This document shows positions 25,693 to 33,888 of a DNA stretch of 64,000 nt, in pieces. Position numbers and translations under genes: made by a program. Source of the DNA: Thioalkalivibrio paradoxus ARh 1 (GTDB lineage Bacteria > Pseudomonadota > Gammaproteobacteria > Ectothiorhodospirales > Ectothiorhodospiraceae); contig NZ_CP007029.1 of the NCBI RefSeq assembly GCF_000227685.2, positions 2,516,501 through 2,580,500 of the forward strand, given 5' to 3'. Every line of letters begins with the position of its first letter. The first letter of the stretch is position 1. The notes under the pieces were generated by a model. That model searched no databases, was not told the DNA's origin, and saw nothing but the letters and a program-made list of their open reading frames with translations.

Positions 25693-27534
25693 TTATCCTT
25701 GCTCAGCGGCCGTGCGGTCCATCCGCGGAAACTTTTCTGGGGCCGCCGCACTGCCTTCCGCGGAACCGTTTGGTTCGGCTCGCGTGTCGATTACCTCAAA
25801 GGGGATCGCCCCGAGACGCTCTCTGAGTCGCGCGAGGATCAACTGGAGCCGCGCATCAACAAAGGTGTCAAGGGCATTGTCTGGCATCTGCTCTGCTAGC
25901 GCCCATTCAACAATCACGTCAGGCAGGAAATGCGTGCGTTGGACATCGCCGAACCCAGGGCCGAGATAGTCACGCAGATACTCAAGCGGATTGCGGTTGC
26001 TAATCCGTAGATTCGTGATTTGAGTGAGGTAGGCGATGTTAAGCAGGCTGTTGGCGTACCTTGCGTGTTTGTCGAGATGTTTCTCGCAGAAATCGAGCGG
26101 GAAAACATGGTGCAGGTTTGGATGGTCAGTGAGCATGTAGTAGACCTGCGTCAGCACGGACCGATCCGCATGGGCCCAGTCGCGCGGATCCTGACTCGCG
26201 TAGAGCGCAAGGATGGCTCGGGAGAGCCGCCCGCGGGTACTGTAGCTAACCCGTCTCAGTCGCTCTTGGTCGACCAGGAATCGGTCGAACTTGAATTCGC
26301 CACCGTCCCGCGCCTCGTTCAACCGTTGCACGTGGTCCCGAAGGTGTGTTGTGTTGCTAAGCAGATCCTCGTTGTGAAAGCTGTAGTACCAAAAGTAGCG
26401 CTTGAGAAGTGAGTAATCAGGGCTGTTGTTCCGGAAGAAGTAGGACGCGAGCGACATGTAGAAGTAGCGATAGGGGACGAGAGCCGGACCGGGCAAGCGC
26501 AGATGGTTGTCGAGAAAGTCGAAGACTTTTCGGATGGCCTTGGTTCCCTCCCCCCAGACCATTTCCAGGTGCTCGGTTCGGAGCACGCTGAGATAGCGGT
26601 CTGTGATGTTTTGCACACCAGCCTCCGGCGCACTTTCGCGCACGAGAACTGCTAACATCTGAAGCAATGTCATGTCGTCGACGGCGGCAAAACGGCTCCC
26701 CGCGAGGTCTAACTCATGGCGGAAATGCTCGAACAAGCCTCGGAGGTAGAAACCGCTAACATCCTCGCCGCGAGGCCTAAATGTCTTGGCGACGACGATG
26801 TCGAATATGCTCAGCGGCTGCCCAGCCTGGTTGATCCGCTCGAAGATCTGGCAGACTTCGCTAACTTCAATTCCGCGTAGCTCGATGAAGGACAGCTTGT
26901 AGTTGTCGAACACCTGCTTGAGGCTGCGCAGTTGCGCGCGTGCAGGGTTGTCATAGTCGACACAGCCTGCGTTCACGAGGCCGCGCTCCAGGTCCGCATA
27001 GCGGTGAGCGATGTCCTCCAGCTTAACGATGAGGCCGCCGTCATACCGCTTCTTCCGACCCACATTCCGAAGAAGCTGCCCTTCGCGGTCATCAATCTCG
27101 TCCCAAAACAAGAACCGCTCTCGCCACGACGAGTCCTCGACCTCGTCTGCTCCTTCGACCGTGAGATCGACATACAGGTGTGGATCCCGGTGTTCCTGCC
27201 CCTTGATGCTCCCGCCGTACATGGACGTGAGCAAGGCCGTTGTCCGTTGCTGCCCGTCGAGCAGATACTGGAATTCCCCGCTGGCGGGCTCGCTCTGCAA
27301 TTGGTGACCACCGATCTCGCGATGGTTCTGCAAGCGGATGTCTGTCCGCCAGACGAGGATGCTCCCGAGCGGGTAGAATTTATAAATGCTATCCCACAGC
27401 CCCTTCACGCGATCCCGATCCCACACCACATTACGCTGAAATGTCGGGATCTGGTACTGCCCGCGACGCAGGCTTTCGAGGTAGGTCGCGATGCCATAGG
27501 AATCGGGCTTAATCCGGTCGACTTGCGAGTTCAC
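25693..27534 (-). CDS. GmrSD-like restriction protein (DUF262 NTPase plus HNH-type nuclease domain)
   Basis: The 613-residue protein begins with a DUF262/ParB-like domain: YQIPTFQRNVVWDR (27-40) and the hallmark DGQQRTTAL (93-101) that hydrolyses nucleotide in GmrSD and SspE/BrxU-type enzymes. The C-terminal part has HHVFP (475-479) followed by an N-rich helix (N495, N499, N508, N513), the arrangement of the DUF1524 HNH-like nuclease. Such enzymes cut modified (glucosylated or phosphorothioated) or unmodified phage DNA; the specificity cannot be read here. The protein is complete. It lies in a minus-strand defence cluster bracketed by attC-like sites, with lower G+C than the chromosome around it. 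Confidence 0.85.
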   Translation of the reverse strand: MNSQVDRIKPDSYGIATYLESLRRGQYQIPTFQRNVVWDRDRVKGLWDSIYKFYPLGSILVWRTDIRLQNHREIGGHQLQSEPASGEFQYLLDGQQRTTALLTSMYGGSIKGQEHRDPHLYVDLTVEGADEVEDSSWRERFLFWDEIDDREGQLLRNVGRKKRYDGGLIVKLEDIAHRYADLERGLVNAGCVDYDNPARAQLRSLKQVFDNYKLSFIELRGIEVSEVCQIFERINQAGQPLSIFDIVVAKTFRPRGEDVSGFYLRGLFEHFRHELDLAGSRFAAVDDMTLLQMLAVLVRESAPEAGVQNITDRYLSVLRTEHLEMVWGEGTKAIRKVFDFLDNHLRLPGPALVPYRYFYMSLASYFFRNNSPDYSLLKRYFWYYSFHNEDLLSNTTHLRDHVQRLNEARDGGEFKFDRFLVDQERLRRVSYSTRGRLSRAILALYASQDPRDWAHADRSVLTQVYYMLTDHPNLHHVFPLDFCEKHLDKHARYANSLLNIAYLTQITNLRISNRNPLEYLRDYLGPGFGDVQRTHFLPDVIVEWALAEQMPDNALDTFVDARLQLILARLRERLGAIPFEVIDTRAEPNGSAEGSAAAPEKFPRMDRTAAEQG

Positions 27535-27574
27535 CGACTGCTGTCTCCTTCAATATTTGGTTCTTGGCTGGCCC

Positions 27575-27635
27575 GCCGAACAGATTAGCCGTTTATCCGG
27601 CGCGCGCAGCATGACGGATAAAACCCTTGTTGGCT
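27575..27635 (-). other. attC-like recombination site upstream of the GmrSD-like gene
   Basis: The 61-bp palindrome has AGCCAAC (27635-27629, minus strand), a 6-nt spacer, an exact 8-bp stem (TTTATCCG 27592-27599 with CGGATAAA 27615-27622) and GTTCGGC (27581-27575). Size, stem and core positions match the short attC class, with one mismatch in each core. It lies 41 bp before the GmrSD-like start. Confidence 0.5.
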
Positions 27636-27637
27636 GC

Positions 27638-27991
27638 GGCCGCCTATGGGTTGGCGCACACGTTCATGATTGAAAACCCCATTTAGCGAGCGCCGCAATA
27701 CTGGGTCCAAAGCATCCGAGGTCCGACGCGAAAGCAGTCTTTGCGGTCGGGCGAGATCACGGCCATCTTCGCTGAAGGCTCCGCTTTCTTACAGTAGCCC
27801 GGTTTTCCGAGCAGATCCAGCAGCAAGAAAAAAGCGGATCCGCCCAAATTTCCCGCGCCCATGGTCGCAGGATTGCGCGCAGCGTGAATCGAGCCGTGAG
27901 CCACATAGGAGGAGGAGCGGGCTGACTGCCTTCAAACAGCTAACGGTCCTTGGTCGGCGAAGAGTCGGTGCCCGCTCAGGGTCGACTCCAG
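27638..27991. other. No recognisable gene between the island and the pirin gene
   Basis: Short open frames on both strands here have no family resemblance or ribosome-binding site. A minus-strand frame of 73 codons (27683-27904) could be a decayed cassette gene, but I cannot support it. An AGGAGGAGGAG run at 27907-27917 on the plus strand is not followed by a usable start. Confidence 0.4.
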
Positions 27992-28912
27992 TCAGTCTGG
28001 TAGCGGAATGAATTCCTCCTCGTCACCCGGCACCAAGGGATAGAGTCCTGCGCGCCAATCGGCTCTCGCCTGCTCGATGCGTTCCTTCCGGCTCGAGACG
28101 AAGTTCCAGTCGATGAACCGTTCTCCCACTGATTCGCCGCCGATCAGGGCAATGCGCGCGTCGGTATCGGCTTCGACGACAACGCTCCAGGCTGGGTACA
28201 GGACCGCCATCGAGTGCTCGGGAAGGATCCTGCGACCGAGGCGCAGTGCACCGCTGACCACATACAGCGCGCGCTCGGAGGTCTTGGGCAGGGTCAGGCA
28301 CTGGCCCGCCTTCAGGCGTGCTTCCACGTAGAGGGTGTCGGCAAAGGTTCTTACCGGCGAGGTCACGCCGTAGGCGGAGCCCATCATCACGCGGAGCGGC
28401 ACGCCATCAACCGTGCACATGGGAATGTCGGAACTCGGGTAGTGGTGGAAGGCTGGCTCGATCTCCTCGTCTGCCTCGGGCAACGCGAGCCACAGCTGCA
28501 GGCCGTGCAGCCGGTGCGCGGTGGCGGTGACCTCCGGCCGTTCGCGCTCGGAATGCACGATACCGCGCCCGGCGACCATGAGGTTGATGTCGCCAGGTAC
28601 GATCGGCTGCACGCTGCCGAGCGAATCGCGGTGCAGAATCTCGCCTTCGAACAGGTAGGTCACCGTGGCGAGGTTGATGTGCGGGTGAGGGCGTACCGTG
28701 ATGCCCTGTCCTGGCGGGAAGTCGGCCGGCCCCATGTGATCGAAAAAGATCCAGGGGCCGACCATCGTGCGTTTCGCGGTAGGCAGCAGCCTGCGCACCG
28801 AGAATCCGCCCAGATCCTTTTCACGCGCTTGCAGCAGCATCTCCACTGCCTCTTCGCCACGTGCCGATTCGCGGCCGTGCTCGCCCTGCCGATCCGTGTC
28901 GCGCATCGTCAT
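27992..28912 (-). CDS. Pirin family protein
   Basis: Pirins are bicupin iron proteins; bacterial members act as quercetin 2,3-dioxygenases or redox regulators. The 306-residue product has the first cupin metal motif HPHINLATVTYLFEG with HRDSLG, then GIVHSE, typical of the family, and a second, degenerate cupin in the C-terminal half. I chose the ATG at 28912 because GGAGG lies five bases upstream; an ATG four codons earlier (28924) is possible. It is monocistronic on the minus strand at the right edge of the island. Confidence 0.9.
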   Translation of the reverse strand: MTMRDTDRQGEHGRESARGEEAVEMLLQAREKDLGGFSVRRLLPTAKRTMVGPWIFFDHMGPADFPPGQGITVRPHPHINLATVTYLFEGEILHRDSLGSVQPIVPGDINLMVAGRGIVHSERERPEVTATAHRLHGLQLWLALPEADEEIEPAFHHYPSSDIPMCTVDGVPLRVMMGSAYGVTSPVRTFADTLYVEARLKAGQCLTLPKTSERALYVVSGALRLGRRILPEHSMAVLYPAWSVVVEADTDARIALIGGESVGERFIDWNFVSSRKERIEQARADWRAGLYPLVPGDEEEFIPLPD

Positions 28913-29201
28913 GTCGGCCTCCATGGTGGTGGAGGGGCTTGCTGCCCCTGCGTGTTGGCACTCCTGCCTGCCCTGTGATCATAGTCGAGCCACCTGGAGT
29001 GAATCCCTCCGTAGCCTCCTGCAACTCTCTGTGGTTCATTGCGGGTTGGAACCGTCAACCTGGAAGGTCATCAGTGCGCCCAACTGGACGGGTCGCGGGG
29101 AAGCCGCCCGTCCGGGTCGTTCCCGGTGACCGAGTTGCCATCCGTAGTCGGCCCGGCACCTTGCCCGGTGGGCCGCCCCCTGCCGAGAACTCCGGGTCGG
29201 T

Positions 29202-30224
29202 TCACCACCCGCGATGGCGCAGGTGGATGCCTTCCCAGTCGATCGCGTCACCCGGCATCAACGTGACCGGCGCAAGGGCGACAGACCCGGCGTCGACAGG
29301 CTCGAGGAACAGGCGCACGCTGCCTTCCGGCGAGAGTTCAAGCAGGTAGATCCTCAGCCCGGCCGCCGACAACTCTCCGACCTGCCAAGGCCACAGTGCG
29401 ACGCGGTTACGTCGGGGCCCCCACTGCCCGTCCCGCCAGAGAATCTCCACGGGCGCCGCCACCGGCTCCGGTTCCGGCGGGTGCCGGTCCAGGTCGTCCG
29501 AAACCCACAGGTGCACCGTTCCATCGGGCACAGGGAGCCGTTCACGCGCGTCGAACCACGCGGTCACGGCAGCCTGCGGCACGTCCAGCTCGTGACCCGC
29601 CAGCTCCAGCCGAAACTCACTGATCGCCGGGAAGACCCGGCCGAGTTCCCGTATCAGGATGTTGGCCCCGTTCCAGTCACGTTCCGTGGAACGAACCTCC
29701 GCGGCGGTGACCGGGCTCGGACTCTCGAGACAGCGCCCGATCCAGATCCGATCGCCCAGCGTCCGGCCGCACAGCTCCCCGGTTCGGATGTGCGGCGGCA
29801 GACTGTGCAGGAGGCCGTCCAGGTCCATCTGGTCGGGAAGCGGGCTCAGCCCGGCGGCATCGTAGTCGATCTTCAGTGCCTGCGCGCCACGTTCCGCACC
29901 GGCCTGCGGCCAGTCCATGGATGCCAGGATCTGGTCATCCCGATGGACCTCCAGGTATACGCGGTCGACGTTGACGCGCTCGACCAGGCGATCGGCACCT
30001 CCCGGCTGCATACGCCCAACGTCCCCGGCCAGAGCGCGAAGCGGCGCGAGCTCGCGGTGGTTGCCACCCGACCCGTGCTCGGGCCAGGCAACGAACAGGG
30101 AGAGCACGCTGCCGTCGTGCTCGAAATGCATGCTCGCGCCATCGGGCAGCGTGCGGCTCGCGAGTTCCTCGACCGCTTGGGGAAGTCCGGCGCGCTCGGC
30201 CTGCAACGCGCGTTGTTCCTGCAA
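29202..30224 (-). CDS. Hypothetical protein, 340 residues, unknown family
   Basis: I do not recognise a family. The product is soluble, acidic and tryptophan-rich, with no signal peptide or membrane helix. It has a repeated beta-rich look in the C-terminal half (LHLWV-, LWRDGQWGPRRNRVALWPW- and LRIYLLELSPEGS-like strands) that could be a jelly-roll or sandwich domain. The only start in frame after the upstream stop is TTG at 30224, with no convincing ribosome-binding site, so the true N-terminus is uncertain. Protein-like composition favours this strand over the open frame on the other one. It lies downstream of phoU on the same strand with a 157-bp gap. Confidence 0.55.
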   Translation of the reverse strand: MQEQRALQAERAGLPQAVEELASRTLPDGASMHFEHDGSVLSLFVAWPEHGSGGNHRELAPLRALAGDVGRMQPGGADRLVERVNVDRVYLEVHRDDQILASMDWPQAGAERGAQALKIDYDAAGLSPLPDQMDLDGLLHSLPPHIRTGELCGRTLGDRIWIGRCLESPSPVTAAEVRSTERDWNGANILIRELGRVFPAISEFRLELAGHELDVPQAAVTAWFDARERLPVPDGTVHLWVSDDLDRHPPEPEPVAAPVEILWRDGQWGPRRNRVALWPWQVGELSAAGLRIYLLELSPEGSVRLFLEPVDAGSVALAPVTLMPGDAIDWEGIHLRHRGW

Positions 30225-30381
30225 TACGCCCTGGATGGGCAGACCGGCAAGGCTTGCAGTAACGAACGGTCATTCCGGCAACCTGGGGCCAGGCGCCCGT
30301 CGAACGGATTGGGTTCTCGTCTGGGTCGCAGGCCCAGGTGAGCCCGCTGCCCCGGGCCCTTCGCGCGACGCAGCCGATCCG

Positions 30382-31110
30382 CTACGCCTTCTCTGCGCCC
30401 TTGACGACCGCCTCCATCTCGCTCAGCTCGATGTGGCGCACGTCGCGGCCCTTCACGAAATAGATCGTGTATTCACACATATTCCGGGCGTGGTCGCCGG
30501 CACGCTCGAGCGCACGCGACGCGTAGGTCAGATCCAGGATCCGCGTGATATTACGCGGATCTTCCATCATGTAGGTCGCGTTCTGGCGCAGAATCGCCTC
30601 GTGGTCATGATCGATCGCGAAGTCCTGGCGCACCACTTCGAGCGCCGCGCTCGCATCCATCCGCGCGAAGGCGTCGAGCGCGTCGTGCAGCATCGTCACC
30701 ACGCGCTTGCCCATGGTGTCGATATCCCGGAAAAGCTGCTTGCGCGGCCGGTCGCTGTCGGCCTGCCGGATCGCCATACGCGCGATCGCCTCGGCCAGGT
30801 CGCCGATGCGCTCGAGGTCGGTGATGGTCTTGATCACCGCGACCACCAGCCGAAGGTCCATTGCCGCCGGCTGGCGCCGGGCGAGGATCTCGACGCAGCG
30901 CTCGTCGATGCTGACTTCGAAGCTGTTGACCCGCGAGTCGTTCTCGGCGACCTCCTGCGCGACCTGGGTGTCGCCATCGATGAAGGCTTGCAGCGCGTTG
31001 CCGAGCTGGGTTTCGACCAGTCCGCCCATCGCGAGCACGCGGTTCACGACCTCCTCGAGCTCGGCGTCGTACCGATGGGAGTAATGTCCACCAAGGCGTT
31101 TGTTTTCCAT
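30382..31110 (-). CDS. phoU: Phosphate signalling regulator PhoU
   Basis: PhoU links the Pst transporter to the PhoR/PhoB system and represses the Pho regulon when phosphate is ample. The 242-residue protein is a double three-helix bundle with two copies of the metal-binding E/DxxxD motif (for example in DLERIGDLAEAIAR and RALERAGDHARNMCEY). It is the last gene of the pst operon here, separated from pstB by 205 bp that hold an A-B palindromic element. Confidence 0.95.
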   Translation of the reverse strand: MENKRLGGHYSHRYDAELEEVVNRVLAMGGLVETQLGNALQAFIDGDTQVAQEVAENDSRVNSFEVSIDERCVEILARRQPAAMDLRLVVAVIKTITDLERIGDLAEAIARMAIRQADSDRPRKQLFRDIDTMGKRVVTMLHDALDAFARMDASAALEVVRQDFAIDHDHEAILRQNATYMMEDPRNITRILDLTYASRALERAGDHARNMCEYTIYFVKGRDVRHIELSEMEAVVKGAEKA

Positions 31111-31187
31111 CCCGATCCCTATTCTCGTTTTGCATTGAAATCGAACGACGGGTGTCCCGACGCGCGACCGTGGTTATCCGCCGACTC

Positions 31188-31300
31188 GTAGGGCGGAAGA
31201 GCGTAGCGTCATCCGCCGTAAAGCCTTTGCACCGCCCTTGAAATCAGGGCAACTCTGGCGCTGGATGGCGGATGACGGCCTTCGGCCTTTTCCGCCCTAC
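31188..31300. repeat. A-B nested-palindrome element between pstB and phoU
   Basis: Inverted with respect to the selenium-region copies: the B-type arm is 31188-31217 and the A-type arm 31267-31300. The arm offset of 83 bp equals that of the other copies. It may form a processing or attenuation hairpin in the pst-phoU transcript. Confidence 0.8.
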
Positions 31301-31315
31301 GCGCCCGGTCGCCGG

Positions 31316-32155
31316 TCAGCCGTAGCGACCGGTGATGTAGTCCTCGGTCGCCTTCTGGCTCGGGTTCGTGAACAGATGCATGGTGTCCGCGTACTCGACC
31401 AGTTCGCCCAGGTACATGTAGGCGGTGTAGTCGGAGACGCGCGCCGCCTGCTGCATGTTGTGGGTCACGATCATGATCGTGTACTGCTGCTTCAGTTCCT
31501 CGACCAGTTCCTCGATCTTGGCGGTCGAGATCGGGTCCAGCGCCGAGGTCGGCTCGTCGAGCAGGATCACCTCGGGTTCGATCGCGATCGCCCGCGCAAT
31601 CACCAGTCGCTGCTGCTGGCCACCGGACAGGCCGAACGCGTTGCCCTGCAGACGGTCCTTCACCTCGTCCCAAAGACCCACGGCCTTGATCGAGCGCTCG
31701 ACGACTTCGTCCAGCACACGCTTGTTTTTCACGCCCTGCAGGCGCAGACCGTAGGCGACGTTTTCGTAGATCGTTTTCGGGAACGGGTTCGGCTTCTGGA
31801 ACACCATCCCGACGCGCCGGCGCAGCTCCGCGACATCCGTGCCCCGACGGTAGATGTTTTCACCGTGCAGGTTGATCGCGCCCTCGATCCGGCAGCCATC
31901 GACCAGATCGTTCATGCGATTGAAACAGCGCAGCAGGGTCGACTTGCCGCAACCCGAGGGCCCGATGAACGCGGTAACCCGTTTCGCCGGGATCTGCATC
32001 GTGATCTGTTTCAGCGCCTGGCTGTCGCCGTAATACAGGTCCAGGTTTTCAACCGTGACCGCGATGTCCTCGTCGGCCAGCGAACGGACCGTACGGGTCG
32101 TACCCTCGAACAGGCCGGAGGCCATGCTGGTCGCGGCGGGGCTTCTCTGGCTCAT
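31316..32155 (-). CDS. pstB: Phosphate ABC transporter ATPase PstB
   Basis: This 279-residue ATPase energises high-affinity phosphate uptake. It has Walker [10 protein letters not shown], the PstB-typical [20 protein letters not shown], the signature LSGGQQQR and Walker [13 protein letters not shown]. Starts are possible at 32173, 32167 and 32155; I prefer the ATG at 32155 because GGAGA lies five bases upstream and the first residues are otherwise disordered. It follows pstA by about 50 bp. Confidence 0.95.
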   Translation of the reverse strand: MSQRSPAATSMASGLFEGTTRTVRSLADEDIAVTVENLDLYYGDSQALKQITMQIPAKRVTAFIGPSGCGKSTLLRCFNRMNDLVDGCRIEGAINLHGENIYRRGTDVAELRRRVGMVFQKPNPFPKTIYENVAYGLRLQGVKNKRVLDEVVERSIKAVGLWDEVKDRLQGNAFGLSGGQQQRLVIARAIAIEPEVILLDEPTSALDPISTAKIEELVEELKQQYTIMIVTHNMQQAARVSDYTAYMYLGELVEYADTMHLFTNPSQKATEDYITGRYG

Positions 32156-32208
32156 TTGATTCTCCATCAACATAACGATATCTCTTGCGGGAGCGGAAAA
32201 CCCGACCT

Positions 32209-33861
32209 TCAGTCGCTTTCCGCGCGGTATTTCTCGCGCAGGTGGTTTCGAATCGTGATCGCCGACAGGTTCAGCACCAGGATCAGCAGCACCAGGATCA
32301 GCGCGGTCGCATACACCAACTGCTCGGCGGCCTCGGCGTGCGGGCTCTGGAAGCCGACGTCGTAGATGTGGAAGCCCAGGTGCATGATCTTGCGCTCCAG
32401 ATGGATGAACGGGAAGTTCCCGTCGATCGGCAGCGTCGGCGCGAGTTTCACCACCCCGACCAGCATCAGCGGCGCGACCTCGCCCGCGGCCCGCGCAATG
32501 GCCAGGATCAGCCCGGTCATCATCGCCGGAGTCGCGAGCGGCACCACGACTTTCCACAGCGTCTCACCCTTGGTCGCGCCCAGCGCCAGCGAGCCGTCGC
32601 GGATCGTCGACGGGATGCGCGCGAGCCCTTCCTCGGTCGACACGATCACCACCGGCAGCGTGAGCAGCGCGAGCGTCAGCGACGCCCAGAACAGGCCTGG
32701 CGTGCCGAAGGTCGGCGACGGCAATGCCTCCGGATAGAACGTCCGGTCGATCGCCCCGCCCATGAAATACACGAAGAAGCCGAGGCCGAACACGCCGAAC
32801 ACGATCGACGGCACACCGGCCAGGTTGTACACCGAGATGCGCACGGTTTTCAGCAGCGGCCCCTGCTTCGCGTACTCGCGCAGGTAGATCGCGGCGAGAA
32901 TTCCGAACGGTGTCACGATGATCGACATCACCAGCACCATCACCACGGTGCCGAAAATCGCCGGGAAGATGCCGCCTTCGGTGTTCGCTTCGCGCGGATA
33001 GCCGAAGATGAAGTCGAAGAAATCCTGGACGTAGAACCAGACCTTCGCCGGCACTGACATGTTGTTCGGCTGCCAGGCCTTGACGACGTCGGCGACGCGG
33101 AGGGTGACTTCGCTGCCGTCCGCCGCCCGCATCACGATGCTGTCTCGCGCGGCTTCGTCGTAGAGCTGGTTCAACCGCTTTTCGAGTTCCGCGTACTGCG
33201 CCTGCAGATCCTGCCGGCGCTGATCGAGTTCGGCCTGGTATTCGTCGGTCAGCGTGCCGCGAAGCTCCGCGCGCCGCTGGTCGAGTCGCACCCGCTCGAT
33301 CTGGAAGTTGATGCGGCCGATCGCGCCGCGCTCGATGCTTCGAATCTCGCCCCAGAGGTCGCTGACCCAGCCGACCCGCTCCTGGAATTCGTCCCAGAGT
33401 GCGTCGCCCACCGCGACGGTGCTGCCGCGCTCGAGCAGGCGCAGGGGCACGCCGTAGAAGTCACCCCATTCGCGCCGTTCCAGAACCGCCATGTTCTTCG
33501 GGTAGCGCCATTCGTCCATGAAGTCGTCGACGAAATAGGCGAAGTCGCGGCCGGTCACGTCGCGATTGCCCAGCTTCAGCAAATGCCGGGTCACGACCAG
33601 CTGGTCCTCGGGGATCGGCACGCCGGCATCGCGCATCGCCGCGCCGGTCAGCGTCTCGGAACGGCGCAGCTCGCCGACCACCACGACCGGATCGGTCCCC
33701 GGCAGCTCGTAAGTGGTCTCGACGACCGGATGCGGCCAGAAGGCGCCGAAGCCGCGCACCAGGATCAGCGCGATCAGCCCGAACACCATCACCATGCTGA
33801 TCGTGACCGCGCCACCGTTCAGCCAGATCCAAGGGGAGCCGCTTTTCCACCACTGTCTCAT
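32209..33861 (-). CDS. pstA: Phosphate ABC transporter permease PstA, extended form
   Basis: The permease core (about residues 290-550) has six helices with the conserved [20 protein letters not shown] and [12 protein letters not shown]-like coupling loop. It is preceded by a first helix (19-38) and about 230 residues of predicted periplasmic sequence including a charged coiled coil (about 185-240). E. coli PstA has only 296 residues; the long form (550) is known from pseudomonads and other gammaproteobacteria. The coiled-coil insert may dock with the similarly enlarged PstC. It lies 27 bp behind pstC. Confidence 0.93.
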   Translation of the reverse strand: MRQWWKSGSPWIWLNGGAVTISMVMVFGLIALILVRGFGAFWPHPVVETTYELPGTDPVVVVGELRRSETLTGAAMRDAGVPIPEDQLVVTRHLLKLGNRDVTGRDFAYFVDDFMDEWRYPKNMAVLERREWGDFYGVPLRLLERGSTVAVGDALWDEFQERVGWVSDLWGEIRSIERGAIGRINFQIERVRLDQRRAELRGTLTDEYQAELDQRRQDLQAQYAELEKRLNQLYDEAARDSIVMRAADGSEVTLRVADVVKAWQPNNMSVPAKVWFYVQDFFDFIFGYPREANTEGGIFPAIFGTVVMVLVMSIIVTPFGILAAIYLREYAKQGPLLKTVRISVYNLAGVPSIVFGVFGLGFFVYFMGGAIDRTFYPEALPSPTFGTPGLFWASLTLALLTLPVVIVSTEEGLARIPSTIRDGSLALGATKGETLWKVVVPLATPAMMTGLILAIARAAGEVAPLMLVGVVKLAPTLPIDGNFPFIHLERKIMHLGFHIYDVGFQSPHAEAAEQLVYATALILVLLILVLNLSAITIRNHLREKYRAESD

Positions 33862-33888
33862 TTCGTCATCCTCGATCCGGATCTGGCT

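Noticed and set aside
27683-27904. 73-codon minus-strand frame that could be a cassette gene
   Set aside because: There is no ribosome-binding site, recognisable motif or partner; it is kept only as a possibility in the description of the gap.
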